From Rugamonas violacea (GTDB taxonomy: Bacteria > Pseudomonadota > Gammaproteobacteria > Burkholderiales > Burkholderiaceae_D): a DNA stretch of 64,000 nt. Below the pieces are notes generated by a model. It was not told the origin of the DNA. It searched no databases and saw nothing but the letters and a program-made list of their open reading frames with translations. Made by a program: the position numbers and the translations under genes. Location of the stretch: assembly GCF_016461825.1 (NCBI RefSeq), contig NZ_JAEMNU010000094.1:3619-67618 (forward strand). Reading direction: 5' to 3'. Positions 46,180 to 58,475 of the stretch are shown one piece after another (the first letter of the stretch is position 1; every line of letters begins with the position of its first letter).

Positions 46180-47060
46180 GGCGTGCCTTCGGGCAGCTTG
46201 CCGGCGTGGTCCTTGGCGAACTGCCAAGCCACCCGGCCCGAGCGCGAACCGCGCTGCAAGGCCCAGCGCAGCGCGTCGGCGCGCGCCGCCGCGATCTGCG
46301 CGGCGTCGCAGCCGAACGAGCCCAGCCAGTGCGCCACGATGTCCAGATAGTCGTCCTGCTTGAACGGGTAGAACGACAGCCACAGGCCGAAGCGCTCCGA
46401 CAACGAGATCTTCTCCTCCACCGTCTCGCCCGGATGCAGGTCGCCGTCCTCGTCGTGCTGGTAGCTGGCGTTGTCGGACATGCGTTCCGGCATCAAATGG
46501 CGCCGGTTCGAGGTGGCGTAGATCAGCACATTGTCCGACTGCGCCGCCACGCTGCCGTCCAGCGCCACCTTCAGCGCCTTGTAGCCGCTCTCGCCCTCCT
46601 CGAACGACAGGTCGTCGCAGAAGATGACGAAACGCTCGGGCCGGCCGGCCACCAGGTCGACGATGTCGGGCAGCTCGGCAAGGTCGGCCTTGTCGACCTC
46701 GATCAGGCGCAGGCCGTCGACGGCGAACTGGTTCAGGCAGGCCTTGATCAGCGAGGACTTGCCGGTGCCGCGCGCGCCCGTCAACAGCACGTTGTTGGCC
46801 GGCCGGCCGCGCACGAACTGGCGCGTGTTCTGCTCGATCTGCGCCTTTTGCGGGCCGATGTTGTGCAGGTCGTCCAGCGCGATGGTCGAGACGTGGGCCA
46901 CCGCCTGCAGATAGCTGGCGCCGCCGCCGTTGCGCTTGCGCCAACGGTAGGCATGGCCCAACTTCCAGTCGGGCTCGCGCGGCGCCTGCGGCAGGATCGC
47001 CTCGACCCGTTGCAGCAGGGCCTCGGCGCGCACGAGGAATTGTTCCAGGGGGCTGGCCAT
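46176..47060 (-). CDS. DUF815-family AAA-type ATPase
   Basis: A 294-residue ATP-binding protein of the DUF815 family. Walker A is GARGTGKSS, Walker B-like VIFCDDLSFEEGE, with sensor-region NVLIYATSNRRHLMPE. The cellular role is not established; in betaproteobacteria it sits between argJ and mutT as here. GAGGG precedes the ATG at 47060; an ATG two codons earlier is too close to that site. Confidence 0.88.
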   Translation of the reverse strand: MASPLEQFLVRAEALLQRVEAILPQAPREPDWKLGHAYRWRKRNGGGASYLQAVAHVSTIALDDLHNIGPQKAQIEQNTRQFVRGRPANNVLLTGARGTGKSSLIKACLNQFAVDGLRLIEVDKADLAELPDIVDLVAGRPERFVIFCDDLSFEEGESGYKALKVALDGSVAAQSDNVLIYATSNRRHLMPERMSDNASYQHDEDGDLHPGETVEEKISLSERFGLWLSFYPFKQDDYLDIVAHWLGSFGCDAAQIAAARADALRWALQRGSRSGRVAWQFAKDHAGKLPEGTP

Positions 47061-47069
47061 GGCCATCCC

Positions 47070-48308
47070 TCAGGAACGGTAGTCGGCGTTGATGGTCACG
47101 TACTCGTGCGACAGGTCGCAGGTGTAGACGGTGGCCTCGGCGGCGCCGCGCGCCAGCTTGACGCGCACCGTGATCTCGCTTTGGCTCATCACGCGCTGGC
47201 CGTCCTCCTCCTTGTAGTCGGGGTTGCGGCCGCCGTTCTTGGCGACCCAGACGTCGTCCAGGTAGAGGTTCAACTGCTCGACGTCGAGGTCGTCGATGCC
47301 GGCGTAGCCGATGGCGCACAGGATGCGGCCCAGGTTCGGATCGGCGGCGAAGAAGGCGGTCTTGACCAGCGGCGAGTGGCCGATCGAGTAGGCCACCTTG
47401 CGGCACTCCTCGACGTCCCTGCCGCCCTCGACGGTGATGGTGATGAACTTGGTGGCGCCCTCGCCGTCGCGCACGATGGACTGGGCCAGGAACAGCGACA
47501 GTTCGGTGACGGCGGCGGCCAGCGCGGCGTACTCGGCCGAGTCGACCGAGTCCACCACCAGCGTGCCGGCGCCGGTGGCGATCAGCATGAAGGAGTCGTT
47601 GGTCGAGGTGTCGCCGTCGATGGTGATGCAGTTGAACGAGCGGTCGGCGGCGTGCTTGACCAGGGCGTCGAGCACCGGCTGGGCCACCTTGGCGTCGAAG
47701 GCCAGGAAGCCGAGCATGGTCGCCATGTTCGGCTTGATCATGCCGGCGCCCTTGCTGATGCCGCTCATGGTCACGCTGTGGCCGCCGATGCTGAGCGTGC
47801 GCGAGGCCGCCTTCGGCTGGGTGTCGGTGGTCATGATCGCCTCGGCGGCGTTGAACCAGCTGTCGGCGCGCTGGCCGGCGACGGCCTGCGGCAGGGCGGC
47901 GACGATCTTGCCGGCCGGCAGGGGTTCGAGGATCACGCCGGTCGAGAACGGCAGGATCTGTCCCGCTTCGCAGCCCAGCAGGCCGGCCAGCGCGGCGCAG
48001 GTCTCGTTGGCCAGGGCCAGGCCGACGGCGCCGGTGCCGGCGTTGGCGTTGCCGGTGTTGACCATCAGGGCGCGGATCGGCTTGCCGCCGTCGCGCACGG
48101 CGGCCAGGTGGGCCTTGGCGATCTGCACCGGCGCGGCGCAGAAGCGGTTCAGCGTGAACACGCCCGAGACGGTGGCCGTCGGCGCCAGCGTCAGCACCAG
48201 CACATCCTTGCGCTTGGGCTTCTTGATGCCGGCTTCGGCGAAGCCGATTTCAATACCGGCGACGGGCTTCAGGTCGCTGGCGACGGGCAGGGGGGAATTG
48301 ACGGCCAT
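47070..48308 (-). CDS. argJ: Bifunctional ornithine acetyltransferase / N-acetylglutamate synthase
   Basis: A 412-residue arginine-biosynthesis enzyme that recycles acetyl from N-acetylornithine to glutamate. It is made as a precursor that cleaves itself before the nucleophile Thr197 in [14 protein letters not shown]. Other conserved blocks are [23 protein letters not shown] and [11 protein letters not shown]. It is the first gene of the argJ-DUF815-mutT run, with nine-base and four-base-overlap junctions. Confidence 0.95.
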   Translation of the reverse strand: MAVNSPLPVASDLKPVAGIEIGFAEAGIKKPKRKDVLVLTLAPTATVSGVFTLNRFCAAPVQIAKAHLAAVRDGGKPIRALMVNTGNANAGTGAVGLALANETCAALAGLLGCEAGQILPFSTGVILEPLPAGKIVAALPQAVAGQRADSWFNAAEAIMTTDTQPKAASRTLSIGGHSVTMSGISKGAGMIKPNMATMLGFLAFDAKVAQPVLDALVKHAADRSFNCITIDGDTSTNDSFMLIATGAGTLVVDSVDSAEYAALAAAVTELSLFLAQSIVRDGEGATKFITITVEGGRDVEECRKVAYSIGHSPLVKTAFFAADPNLGRILCAIGYAGIDDLDVEQLNLYLDDVWVAKNGGRNPDYKEEDGQRVMSQSEITVRVKLARGAAEATVYTCDLSHEYVTINADYRS

Positions 48309-48573
48309 ATTCGGGTTCTCATGGGTGGGAAAAGGGAGCCGCTATTGTAATCCCTGACGCCATCCGATGGGTGCGGCGGACGCGGCGGCGGCGGCGGTGC
48401 GGCGGCGGGCGCCCCGCCGGCGGTCCACAACGGGCGCCGTTGCCCTCACACAACGGAAAAGCGTGTCCAGGATAAAAAGCCGGCGACAAGAAGATGCCGC
48501 AGGTACACACTCGACGCAGCGTCAACAAGCTGGCAAAACAACAAGGCGCCCACACCACCTTGGAGGGAAACCG

Positions 48574-49773
48574 ATGAAACCAGTCACACTGTCACGCACC
48601 GCACTCGCACTCCTGGCGGCCTGCGCCGCCCTGCCCTCGCACGCCGAGGACGGCCCCGCCATCACCATCAGCGGCTTCGGCACGGCCGCGCTGACCATGA
48701 GCGACACCGACCAGGCCGAGTACATCCGCCCCGGCCAGGCGGCCGGCGTGCGCAAGGACCCGCGCCCCGGCGTCGACTCCAACTTCGGCGTGCAGGCCAC
48801 CGCCAAGTGGAACGAGACCGTCTCCTTCACCGCCCAGGGCCTGATGCGCAAGTTCGCCACCGACCAGTACGGCGCCGAGCTGGCCTGGGCCTTCGCCAAG
48901 TACAAGGCCAACGACGACTTCAGCCTGCGCGCCGGCCGCATCGGCCTGCCGATCTACCTGATCTCGGACTTCCGCAACGTCGGCTACGCCAACACCATGC
49001 TGCGCCCGCCGGCCGAGGTCTACCGCCAGGTCTCGGTCGACCATGTCGACGGCGTCGACGTGATCTACCAGCACAGCTTCGACGACACCGCCGTCACCGC
49101 CCAGTTCGCCTTCGGCAAGTCGAAGACCCGCGCGCCGGGCAACTACTACATCGACTTCAGCACCGTCACGGCGCTCCACGTGGTGGTCGAAAACGGCCCC
49201 TTCACCTACCGCTTCGGCCGCGCCGACGCCAAGTTCTCGGTCAAGGACAACGTCGGCCTGAACGGCCTGAACGCGACGCTGCGCGCCGTCGGCCTGGCTG
49301 GCATCGCCGACGACCTCAAGCTCGACGACGTCAAGGGCTCGTTCACCTCGGTCGGCATGACGATGGACTACAAAAACTTCCTGATCCAGGCCGAGTACGC
49401 CAAGCGCAAGACCGAGTCGCTGGTGATCCACGACACCAGCTCCTGGTACGCCATGTTCGGCTACCGCTACGGCAAGTTCACGCCCTACTACATGTACGGC
49501 GACGTCAAGCAGGACAGCCGCAACGAGTACAGCGCGCTGCCCACCAGCGGACCGCTGGCGCCGCTCAGCGCGGGGGTCAACAGCACGATCAAGGCCGGCC
49601 TGCAGTCGAGCAACGCGATCGGCCTGCGCTGGGACTTCTACAAGGCCGCCGCGCTGAAGCTGCAGATCGACCGCATCAGCCCGCGCAACGGCGCCGGCGC
49701 CTTCATCAACGCCGCGCCGGGCTTCACGGGCCCGGTCAATGTGTACGCGGTCGGCATCGACTTCGTTTTCTAA
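48574..49773 (+). CDS. Porin-like outer-membrane protein, module copy 1
   Basis: A 399-residue beta-barrel protein with signal peptide (about residues 1-22, PSHAED), then ITISGFGTAALTMSDTD, RAGRIGLPIYLISDFRNVGYANTMLRPPAEVYRQ, VDGVDVIYQH, and a terminal VGIDFVF. It is clearly paralogous to the protein at 50594-51814 and shares the RPPxExY and VDGVDV blocks. GGAGGG precedes the ATG. It is followed after nine bases by a small phosphate-binding-like protein gene. The substrate is unknown. Confidence 0.85.
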   Translation: MKPVTLSRTALALLAACAALPSHAEDGPAITISGFGTAALTMSDTDQAEYIRPGQAAGVRKDPRPGVDSNFGVQATAKWNETVSFTAQGLMRKFATDQYGAELAWAFAKYKANDDFSLRAGRIGLPIYLISDFRNVGYANTMLRPPAEVYRQVSVDHVDGVDVIYQHSFDDTAVTAQFAFGKSKTRAPGNYYIDFSTVTALHVVVENGPFTYRFGRADAKFSVKDNVGLNGLNATLRAVGLAGIADDLKLDDVKGSFTSVGMTMDYKNFLIQAEYAKRKTESLVIHDTSSWYAMFGYRYGKFTPYYMYGDVKQDSRNEYSALPTSGPLAPLSAGVNSTIKAGLQSSNAIGLRWDFYKAAALKLQIDRISPRNGAGAFINAAPGFTGPVNVYAVGIDFVF

Positions 49774-49782
49774 GGGGCCAAC

Positions 49783-50199
49783 ATGCAAACCAGACCCGTC
49801 AAACTCGCCCTGTCCCTGCTCGCCGCCGGCCTGGCGCTCGCCGCGCCGGTGTGCGCCGCGGAGATCGTCGTCATCGTCAGCCCGAAAAACCCGGCCACCC
49901 GCATGTTCAGCGAACAAGCCTCGCAGTTCTTCCTCGGCAAGTCCAGCCTGTTCACGCCGATCGAGCGCAACGACAGTCCGCTGCGCAACGAGTTCTACCA
50001 GAAGGTGCTGGGCAAGGACGCCACCCAGGTCAAGGCGATCTGGTCCAAGCTGGTGTTCACCGGCAAGGGCAACGCGCCGAAGGAGTACAACTCCGACGCC
50101 GAGGTCAAAAAGGCCGTCGCCGCCGACCCCGTCGCCATCGGCTACATCGACAAGGCCCACGTCGACGACACCGTGAAAGTGATACTGACCGTGCCATAA
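49783..50199 (+). CDS. Small PstS-like periplasmic protein, module copy 1
   Basis: A 138-residue exported protein (signal peptide to about residue 25, CAAE). It resembles the phosphate ABC transporter substrate-binding proteins but is only about half a normal binding protein, so it probably has one lobe or acts as a dimer. Blocks: NPATRMFSEQASQFFLGK, QVKAIWSKLVFTGKG, AVAADPVAIGYIDK. It is about three-quarters identical to the protein at 51828-52235. It is coupled to the porin gene upstream and followed by a terminator. Confidence 0.8.
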   Translation: MQTRPVKLALSLLAAGLALAAPVCAAEIVVIVSPKNPATRMFSEQASQFFLGKSSLFTPIERNDSPLRNEFYQKVLGKDATQVKAIWSKLVFTGKGNAPKEYNSDAEVKKAVAADPVAIGYIDKAHVDDTVKVILTVP

Positions 50200-50593
50200 A
50201 CTGCGCCGGACGTGTTAACCGAAAGTCACAAACGGCGCCCGCGTGGCGCCTTTTTCACGTCCCGCCGCCGGCGCGCCGCCGGGTCCGTCGGCGCCACCGC
50301 CAGGGCGATATCGAATTCAAAAAATTACCAGAAAGACCATTAAAAAATCGCAGAAACGCATGATCATTTGTTAAATTTTCCCATATGATAATCAATATCC
50401 CCCTATGGATTGCTCAAAAAAACGACAGTTTTTAGTACACTCGTTCTATTCCATTCATTCCATTTTATCCCTGAAGAAAATTGGTCTAAGGTAACACCTG
50501 CACGCCCTACCCGGTTTGTAACAGGGGACTGGCGCACCACCGCCAAGCAGCAATCAAGAACCGAATATAAAAACACACGAAGGAATACGGCAG
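50200..50593. other. Intergenic region between the two porin modules
   Basis: A 394-base gap with a terminator at its left, then an unusually AT-rich stretch (50310-50470) that probably carries the promoter of module 2. A short direct repeat ATTCCATTCATTCCATT lies near 50450. AAGGA precedes the next ATG. No gene is supported in it. Confidence 0.6.
50234..50255 (+). terminator. Rho-independent terminator of porin module 1
   Basis: GGCGCC (50234-50239) pairs with GGCGCC (50245-50250) around CGCGT and is followed by TTTTT. Confidence 0.8.
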
Positions 50594-51814
50594 ATGAAAA
50601 AACAACTATTGGTAGCATCCGTACTGGCCGCGCTGGGCTTGATGCAAGCCCGCGCCGGCGTACTCGACGACGGCAATCTGAGCATCAGCGGCTTCGGCAC
50701 GCTGGGCGTGGCCAAGAGCAACACCGACGCGGTCGAATTCGCCCGCTACAACCAGGCCGAAGGCGTGGCCGACAAGGCCAAGATCGGCCTCGACTCCAAC
50801 CTGGGCCTGCAGGCGACCTACAAGATCAACGAGATGTTCTCGGCCACCACGCAGATCCTGACACGCAAGAACACCAGCCAGAGCTTCACCACCGACCTGA
50901 CCTGGGCCTTCCTGAAGATCAAGGTCAACGAGGAGGTCAATCTGCGCGTCGGCCGCGTCGTCGTGCCGACCTTCCTGATCTCCGACTACCAGAACGTCGG
51001 CTACGCCAACACCATGATGCGTCCGCCGGTCGAGATGTACGGCCAGGCGCCGATCGAGAACGTCGACGGCGTCGACGTCAACTACCAGCACGCCATCGGC
51101 GACTTCAACCTGACCACCCAGGCCTTCGTCGGCGTCAGCCGGGGCAAGCTGTTCGTGCCGACGGCCGGCGGCTCGGTCGCCACCTACCGCGCGCCCGCCG
51201 CCGGCATCAGCGTGGGCGGCGAATACGGCCCGTTCACGCTGCGCCTGGGCCATGCCCAAGCCAAGCTCGACAGCAACGACGTCGCGCCGCTGAACAAGCT
51301 GACCAACACCCTGAAGACGGTCGGCTTCGCCCAACTGGGCCAGGACATGACCCTGAACGGCGGCAAGCGCATCGCCTTCACCTCGCTCGGCCTGACCATG
51401 GACTGGCGCAACATCGTGGTGCAGGGCGAGTACGCCCAGCGCCGCGCCAAGGAGCCGGTCTACGTGCCCGACACCAACGCCTGGTACACCATGCTCGGCT
51501 ACCGCTTCGGCAAGATCCTGCCGTACTACAGCCACGCCGCCTACAAGGGCGCCGGCCAGTCGGTCAACGTGCCGGCCAACTTCCCCAAGGCCGGTGCGCT
51601 GGCGAGCGCCGTCAACTACAGCTTCCTCAGCTCGTCCGAGCAGAGTTCGGACCTGATCGGCGTGCGCTGGGACTTCGCCAAGTCGCTGGCACTCAAGGTG
51701 CAGGTCGACCGCGTCAAACCGAAAGCCAAATCCGGTTCGCTGAACTTCGGTCCGGCCGCCGGCTACACCAACAATGTCACCGTGGTCGGCGCCGCGCTCG
51801 ACTTCGTGTTCTGA
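50594..51814 (+). CDS. Porin-like outer-membrane protein, module copy 2
   Basis: A 406-residue paralogue of the 48574-49773 product. It has a signal peptide (about 1-22), LSISGFGTLGVAKSNTDAVEF, RVGRVVVPTFLISDYQNVGYANTMMRPPVEMYGQ, VDGVDVNYQH, and C-terminal VVGAALDFVF. The two barrels differ considerably outside these blocks, so the duplication is not recent or has diverged by selection. AAGGAA precedes the ATG. It is followed after 13 bases by the second small PstS-like gene. Confidence 0.85.
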   Translation: MKKQLLVASVLAALGLMQARAGVLDDGNLSISGFGTLGVAKSNTDAVEFARYNQAEGVADKAKIGLDSNLGLQATYKINEMFSATTQILTRKNTSQSFTTDLTWAFLKIKVNEEVNLRVGRVVVPTFLISDYQNVGYANTMMRPPVEMYGQAPIENVDGVDVNYQHAIGDFNLTTQAFVGVSRGKLFVPTAGGSVATYRAPAAGISVGGEYGPFTLRLGHAQAKLDSNDVAPLNKLTNTLKTVGFAQLGQDMTLNGGKRIAFTSLGLTMDWRNIVVQGEYAQRRAKEPVYVPDTNAWYTMLGYRFGKILPYYSHAAYKGAGQSVNVPANFPKAGALASAVNYSFLSSSEQSSDLIGVRWDFAKSLALKVQVDRVKPKAKSGSLNFGPAAGYTNNVTVVGAALDFVF

Positions 51815-51827
51815 TCAGGAGGCCACC

Positions 51828-52235
51828 ATGAAAACCACAATGACCTCGCTGTTGTTGACCGCCCTGCTGGGCACCACCCTGTCGGCCTCCGCCGAGACGG
51901 TCGTCATCGTCAGCCAAAAGAACCCGGCCACCCGCATGTTCTCGGAACAGGCCTCGCAATTCTTCCTGGGCAAGTCGGCGATGTTCACGCCGGTCGACCA
52001 GGCCGAAAGCTCGGCCATCCGCGCCGACTTCTACCACAAGGTGGCCGACAAGGACCCGGCCCAGGTCAAGGCGATCTGGTCCAAGCTGGTGTTCACCGGC
52101 AAGGCCACGCCGCCCAAGGAGTACAGCTCCGACGCCGAGGTGAAGAAGGCCGTCGCCGCCGATCCGAAGGCGATCGGCTACATCAACAAGAACTCGGTGG
52201 ACGACAGCGTCAAGGTGATCCTCAGCCTGCCTTGA
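51828..52235 (+). CDS. Small PstS-like periplasmic protein, module copy 2
   Basis: A 135-residue exported protein, signal peptide to about residue 22 (SASAE). The body is nearly the same as copy 1 (NPATRMFSEQASQFFLGK, QVKAIWSKLVFTGK, AVAADPKAIGYINK). CAGGAGG lies six bases before the ATG at 51828. It is the last gene of module 2; a terminator follows. Confidence 0.8.
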   Translation: MKTTMTSLLLTALLGTTLSASAETVVIVSQKNPATRMFSEQASQFFLGKSAMFTPVDQAESSAIRADFYHKVADKDPAQVKAIWSKLVFTGKATPPKEYSSDAEVKKAVAADPKAIGYINKNSVDDSVKVILSLP

Positions 52236-52263
52236 TCGCGCCGCGGCCCGACTGAAGCGCCCG

Positions 52264-52288
52264 ACGCCCGGCCCCGCCGGGCGTTTTT
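52264..52288 (+). terminator. Rho-independent terminator of porin module 2
   Basis: ACGCCCGG (52264-52271) pairs with CCGGGCGT (52277-52284) around CCCCG, with a T-run directly after. Confidence 0.85.
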
Positions 52289-52453
52289 ACGTCCGGGCGC
52301 CATCTCGATGCTGCCGAATGGCAAGCGATGGGTTATATTGACAAGTCAAATTGACAAGTCGGCAGCCTTCGCGGCGGCGCTAGCCCGCCCGCCGCCCGCA
52401 GCGGGAACGGAGCAGCCGTTCCCGGCAGCGCCGACCAGACGGAGACCCAAGCT

Positions 52454-54436
52454 TTGAACCTATCGCTGCGCACGAAATTTCTGGTGCTGAGCGCCGTGGT
52501 GCAGGCCCTGGTGGTCGCCTTGCTGATCTGGAACAGCCTGCGCCTGATGGACAACGCCGTCGGCAAGAACGCCGAGCGGGTCGCCCACGAATACGCCGTC
52601 ACCCTCAACCTCTCGCTCAGCCCCTACGCCATCAACGGCAAGCTGGGCCAGCTGTCCGGCTACCTGGCCGAGATGCTGGCCGACCCCGAGGACAGCTTCC
52701 TGCGCTACATCGTCATCCTCGACGCCAAGGGCCGCCCGATCATCGAGATCGGCGGCAGCGCCGCCGCGTTGCCGCCGACGCTGCGCGGCGGCGCGGCCGG
52801 CGCCAACGGCGGACGCGGCGCGCGCACCTTCACCGAGGGCCAAACCCTGCACGCGCGCGCCCCGCTGCTGCTGCAGGACAACCAGGTCGGCACGCTCAAC
52901 TTCGGCCTCTCGACCACCGACCTGACCCGCGCCAGCGACGAGGTGATGCTGCAGGGCGGCGCCATCTCGCTGGCCGGCTTCGTGCTCGGCCTGAGCCTGT
53001 TCTACCTGTTCACCCACGGCATCGGCCGCCGCCTGGCCGCGCTGACCGGCCAGTCGCGCCAGATGGCCCACGACCAGGCTTGGGCCGAACAGGGCGGCGA
53101 CGAGATCGACATGTTCTCGCGCTCGCTCGACGGCATGAGCGCGGCGCTGCGCGAGCGCGTCGCCCAGCTCGAACAGTCCGAGCGCCGCCTGGTCGAATCG
53201 GAGGCCCGCTTCAAGATCCTGTTCGACATGGCGCCGCTGCCGCTCAGCGTGTCCGACCACGAGGGCCGGGTGATCGCCGCCAACCAGGCGCTGGCGCGCA
53301 CCTTCGACTACCCGGTCGAGCAGCTGATCGGCATGCGCTCGGACCAGGTGACCTTCTGGGCCAGCGCCGTCGAGCGCGACCGCATCTGGAACATCTACCA
53401 GAACGACGGCGCGGTGCACGGCGCCATCGCCGGCGTCTGCCTGCCCGACGGCAGCGTCGGCAGCGTGGCGATCTGGTCGTCCTCGCTGGTGCTCGACGGC
53501 CGCCCGGCCATCATCTGGGCCTTGCTCGACCTGAGCGAGGAACTCAACGCCAAGCGCGAACTGAAGGACCTCAACGTCTCGCTGGAGAGCCGGGTGCGCG
53601 AGCGCTCGGCCGCGCTGGAGCTGGCCAACCGCGACCTCAGCGTGGCCCTGGAAACCTTGCAACGGACCCAGGACGAGCTGCTGGCGGCCGAAAAAATGGC
53701 CTCGCTGGGCTCGCTGGTGGCCGGCATCGCCCACGAGCTCAACACGCCGATCGGCAACAGCCTGCTGGCCTCGACCACGCTGGGCGACCGCGTCAACGAG
53801 TTCGAGGCGCTGGTCGAGGGCGGCGCGCTGCGCCGCTCCGAGCTGCGCGCCCACATGGAGGAGGTGCGCCTGGCCAGCGGCCTGATCTCCGGCTCGCTGC
53901 ACAAGGCGGCCGACCTGATCTCCTCGTTCAAGCAGGTGGCGGTCGACCAGACCAACGACCAGCGCCGCAGCTTCGACCTGCTGACCGTGGTGCAGGACAC
54001 GCTGGCCACCTACACGCCGCGGCTGCGCCAGGCCGGCTGCAGCGCCGCGCTGGCGATCGCGCCCGGCCTGACGCTGGACTCCTATCCGGGCAGCCTGTAC
54101 CAGATCCTCAACAACCTCATCAACAACACCCTGGCGCACGCCTTCGCCCGTGGCCACGCCGGCACCATCACCATCTCCGCCGGCGACCTCGGCCAGGGCC
54201 AGGTCGAGCTGGTCTTCGCCGACGACGGCGCCGGCATGCCCGACGAGGTGCTGCGCCGCGTCTTCGACCCCTTCTTCACCACCAAGATGGGCCAGGGCGG
54301 CACCGGCCTGGGCATGCACATCGTCTACAACATCGTCACCGGCATGCTGGGCGGCCGCATCGCCATCGAATCGGCGCCCGGCCAGGGCACCACGGTGCGC
54401 ATGGCGCTGCCGCGCTGCTCGCCGCAGCGCGGCTAA
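52454..54436 (+). CDS. PAS-containing sensor histidine kinase
   Basis: A 660-residue membrane histidine kinase. TM1 is at about 8-28, a periplasmic part of about 135 residues follows, TM2 is at about 167-188, then HAMP (about 190-240), a PAS domain (about 250-370), a coiled coil, and the phosphoacceptor in SLVAGIAHELNTPIGN. HATPase_c carries NNLINNTLAHA, DDGAGMP and GGTGLGMHIVYNI. The start is TTG at 52454, with GGAGA eight bases upstream. There is no response regulator next to it. Its place after the porin/binding-protein modules suggests it may sense what they handle (inference). Confidence 0.9.
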   Translation: MNLSLRTKFLVLSAVVQALVVALLIWNSLRLMDNAVGKNAERVAHEYAVTLNLSLSPYAINGKLGQLSGYLAEMLADPEDSFLRYIVILDAKGRPIIEIGGSAAALPPTLRGGAAGANGGRGARTFTEGQTLHARAPLLLQDNQVGTLNFGLSTTDLTRASDEVMLQGGAISLAGFVLGLSLFYLFTHGIGRRLAALTGQSRQMAHDQAWAEQGGDEIDMFSRSLDGMSAALRERVAQLEQSERRLVESEARFKILFDMAPLPLSVSDHEGRVIAANQALARTFDYPVEQLIGMRSDQVTFWASAVERDRIWNIYQNDGAVHGAIAGVCLPDGSVGSVAIWSSSLVLDGRPAIIWALLDLSEELNAKRELKDLNVSLESRVRERSAALELANRDLSVALETLQRTQDELLAAEKMASLGSLVAGIAHELNTPIGNSLLASTTLGDRVNEFEALVEGGALRRSELRAHMEEVRLASGLISGSLHKAADLISSFKQVAVDQTNDQRRSFDLLTVVQDTLATYTPRLRQAGCSAALAIAPGLTLDSYPGSLYQILNNLINNTLAHAFARGHAGTITISAGDLGQGQVELVFADDGAGMPDEVLRRVFDPFFTTKMGQGGTGLGMHIVYNIVTGMLGGRIAIESAPGQGTTVRMALPRCSPQRG

Positions 54437-54512
54437 GGGCGCGGCCGACCCCTCGCAGCCGAGGGCGCAGCCGAACCCTCGCAGCCGAGGGCGCAGCCAA
54501 ACCCTGCGGCGT
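54435..54512. repeat. 26-bp tandem repeat at the kinase 3' end
   Basis: Three units of about 26 bases start at 54435, 54461 and 54487, each a version of GAGGGCGCAGCCGAACCCTC followed by GCAGCC. The first unit begins at the stop codon of the histidine kinase gene; the last runs into the 27-bp palindrome. Confidence 0.75.
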
Positions 54513-54518
54513 GGAGCC

Positions 54519-54545
54519 GGGGTCGGACCCGCCGGGTCCGACCCC
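54519..54545. repeat. GGGGTCGGACCC palindrome, copy 1
   Basis: GGGGTCGGACCC (54519-54530), spacer GCC, GGGTCCGACCCC (54534-54545): perfect 12-bp arms. It is followed by AGGTTTGCGCCGGTGGGTG, a tail also seen in the other copies. Confidence 0.9.
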
Positions 54546-54594
54546 AGGTTTGCGCCGGTGGGTGCTGTGTGCGCCGCCGGCGCCTTGAATCCAC

Positions 54595-54633
54595 AAAAAA
54601 AAGCGGAACAGCTTGACGCTGCTCCGCTTTTTT
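54595..54633. terminator. Bidirectional terminator between histidine kinase and secA
   Basis: Eight A, stem GCGGAACAGC/GCTGCTCCGC (one mismatch) around TTGAC, then six T. It serves the convergent kinase and secA genes. Confidence 0.88.
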
Positions 54634-54666
54634 GTCGCCGCCGGGCTCGCGCCCGCTGGCCTAGGC

Positions 54667-57429
<2,763 letters not shown>

Positions 57430-57676
57430 GCTTGAATTCTTGAAAAAAACGCCGTTTAAAAAGCTCTGTGGGGTGGAAAACGCCTGACCTTACGGAGTTC
57501 GACTATGGCAAAAGACGATGATTTTATCATGCGCCGCTGCCAAGATTGGGATATTGGCCTATATAACAATAGCCCAGGAGCAAACAATGCCACAAAACCA
57601 ATACATTTAGCCACATTGCCGAAAAAAATCAGTGCCGCCGCCGGCCCCGCCTCGGCATGGAGGGGGCGGCTGTGAT

Positions 57677-58168
57677 ATGTTTCGCCGCATGCGATTCAAC
57701 TCCTCCAACATCTCGCTCAAACGGCGCACCGCCGTCGGCGCCACCGACTTCCTGCGCCGCGACGACAAGATGGCCGCCCTGCTGCCGGCCATCGAGCGCA
57801 TGGCCGCCCTGCAGAAGGACTGCGCCACCGCCCTGCCCTCGATGTTCAAGTATTGCGAGATCCTGCAGTTCGAGGACAACCAGCTGGTGCTGTCGACGCC
57901 CAACGCGGCGCTGGCGGCCAAGCTCAAACAGCAACTGCCCAAGCTGCAGGAGACCCTGGCGCGGCGCGGCTGGCAGGTGCACGGTGTCAAGCTGAAGGTG
58001 CAGATGATGAAGGCGGCCGAGGTCAAGGAGCAGATGCGCGCCCTGTTCCTCAACGAGGCGGCGATCAGCGCCTTCGACTCGCTGAGCGATTCGCTGGAGC
58101 AGTCGGCGCAAAACGCCACCCTGATCGCCGCGCTGAAGGCGATGGTGGCGCGCCGCCGCAGCGACTAG
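57677..58168 (+). CDS. DciA-family (DUF721) helicase-loader-like protein
   Basis: A 163-residue DUF721/DciA protein. In bacteria without DnaC, DciA helps load the replicative helicase DnaB. The KH-like N-terminal domain is visible (DKMAALLPAIERMAALQKDCATALP, QLVLSTPNAALAAKLKQQLPKLQETLARRGW). The ATG at 57677 follows GGCGG; another ATG at 57689 is possible. It lies between secA and lpxC, its usual place in betaproteobacteria. Confidence 0.85.
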   Translation: MFRRMRFNSSNISLKRRTAVGATDFLRRDDKMAALLPAIERMAALQKDCATALPSMFKYCEILQFEDNQLVLSTPNAALAAKLKQQLPKLQETLARRGWQVHGVKLKVQMMKAAEVKEQMRALFLNEAAISAFDSLSDSLEQSAQNATLIAALKAMVARRRSD

Positions 58169-58475
58169 GCGGCCGGCCGCGCCAACGACAAGGGCGCCCC
58201 GTGGGCCAAACGCGGTTCAGTCAAGAAAACCCACAGGCGTGGAGCTGGGGTCGGACCCGCCGGGTCCGACCCCGGTACTGCGCCGTTGGGTGGTTTTTAG
58301 CCGCCGGCGCCAGGCCGCCGCGGGGTCGCGGTGTTAAGGGCACATCGAGTAACTCTGAATTCGTCGCTCCACATCGGCGGACCGCCGCGTAGGCGGGAAC
58401 CCATGCTGCGCTAGACAAGATGCGACGTATAGGTTCCCGCCTGCGCGGGAACGACAGGGGTTTTTAGAGATGCCT
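58169..58475. other. Repeat-filled gap between dciA and lpxC
   Basis: These 307 bases contain palindrome copy 2 and most of REP/MITE-like copy B. No coding region or clear intrinsic terminator is seen; the palindromes may themselves end the two convergent transcripts. Confidence 0.7.
58247..58273. repeat. GGGGTCGGACCC palindrome, copy 2
   Basis: GGGGTCGGACCC (58247-58258), GCC, GGGTCCGACCCC (58262-58273), perfect arms. It is followed by GGTACTGCGCCGTTGGGTGG, close to the tail of copy 1. Confidence 0.9.

Noticed and set aside
50410-50593. Leader peptide before porin module 2 (TTG at 50410)
   Set aside because: The frame runs on out of phase into the porin gene without a stop near its start, lacks a ribosome binding site, and shows no run of regulatory codons.
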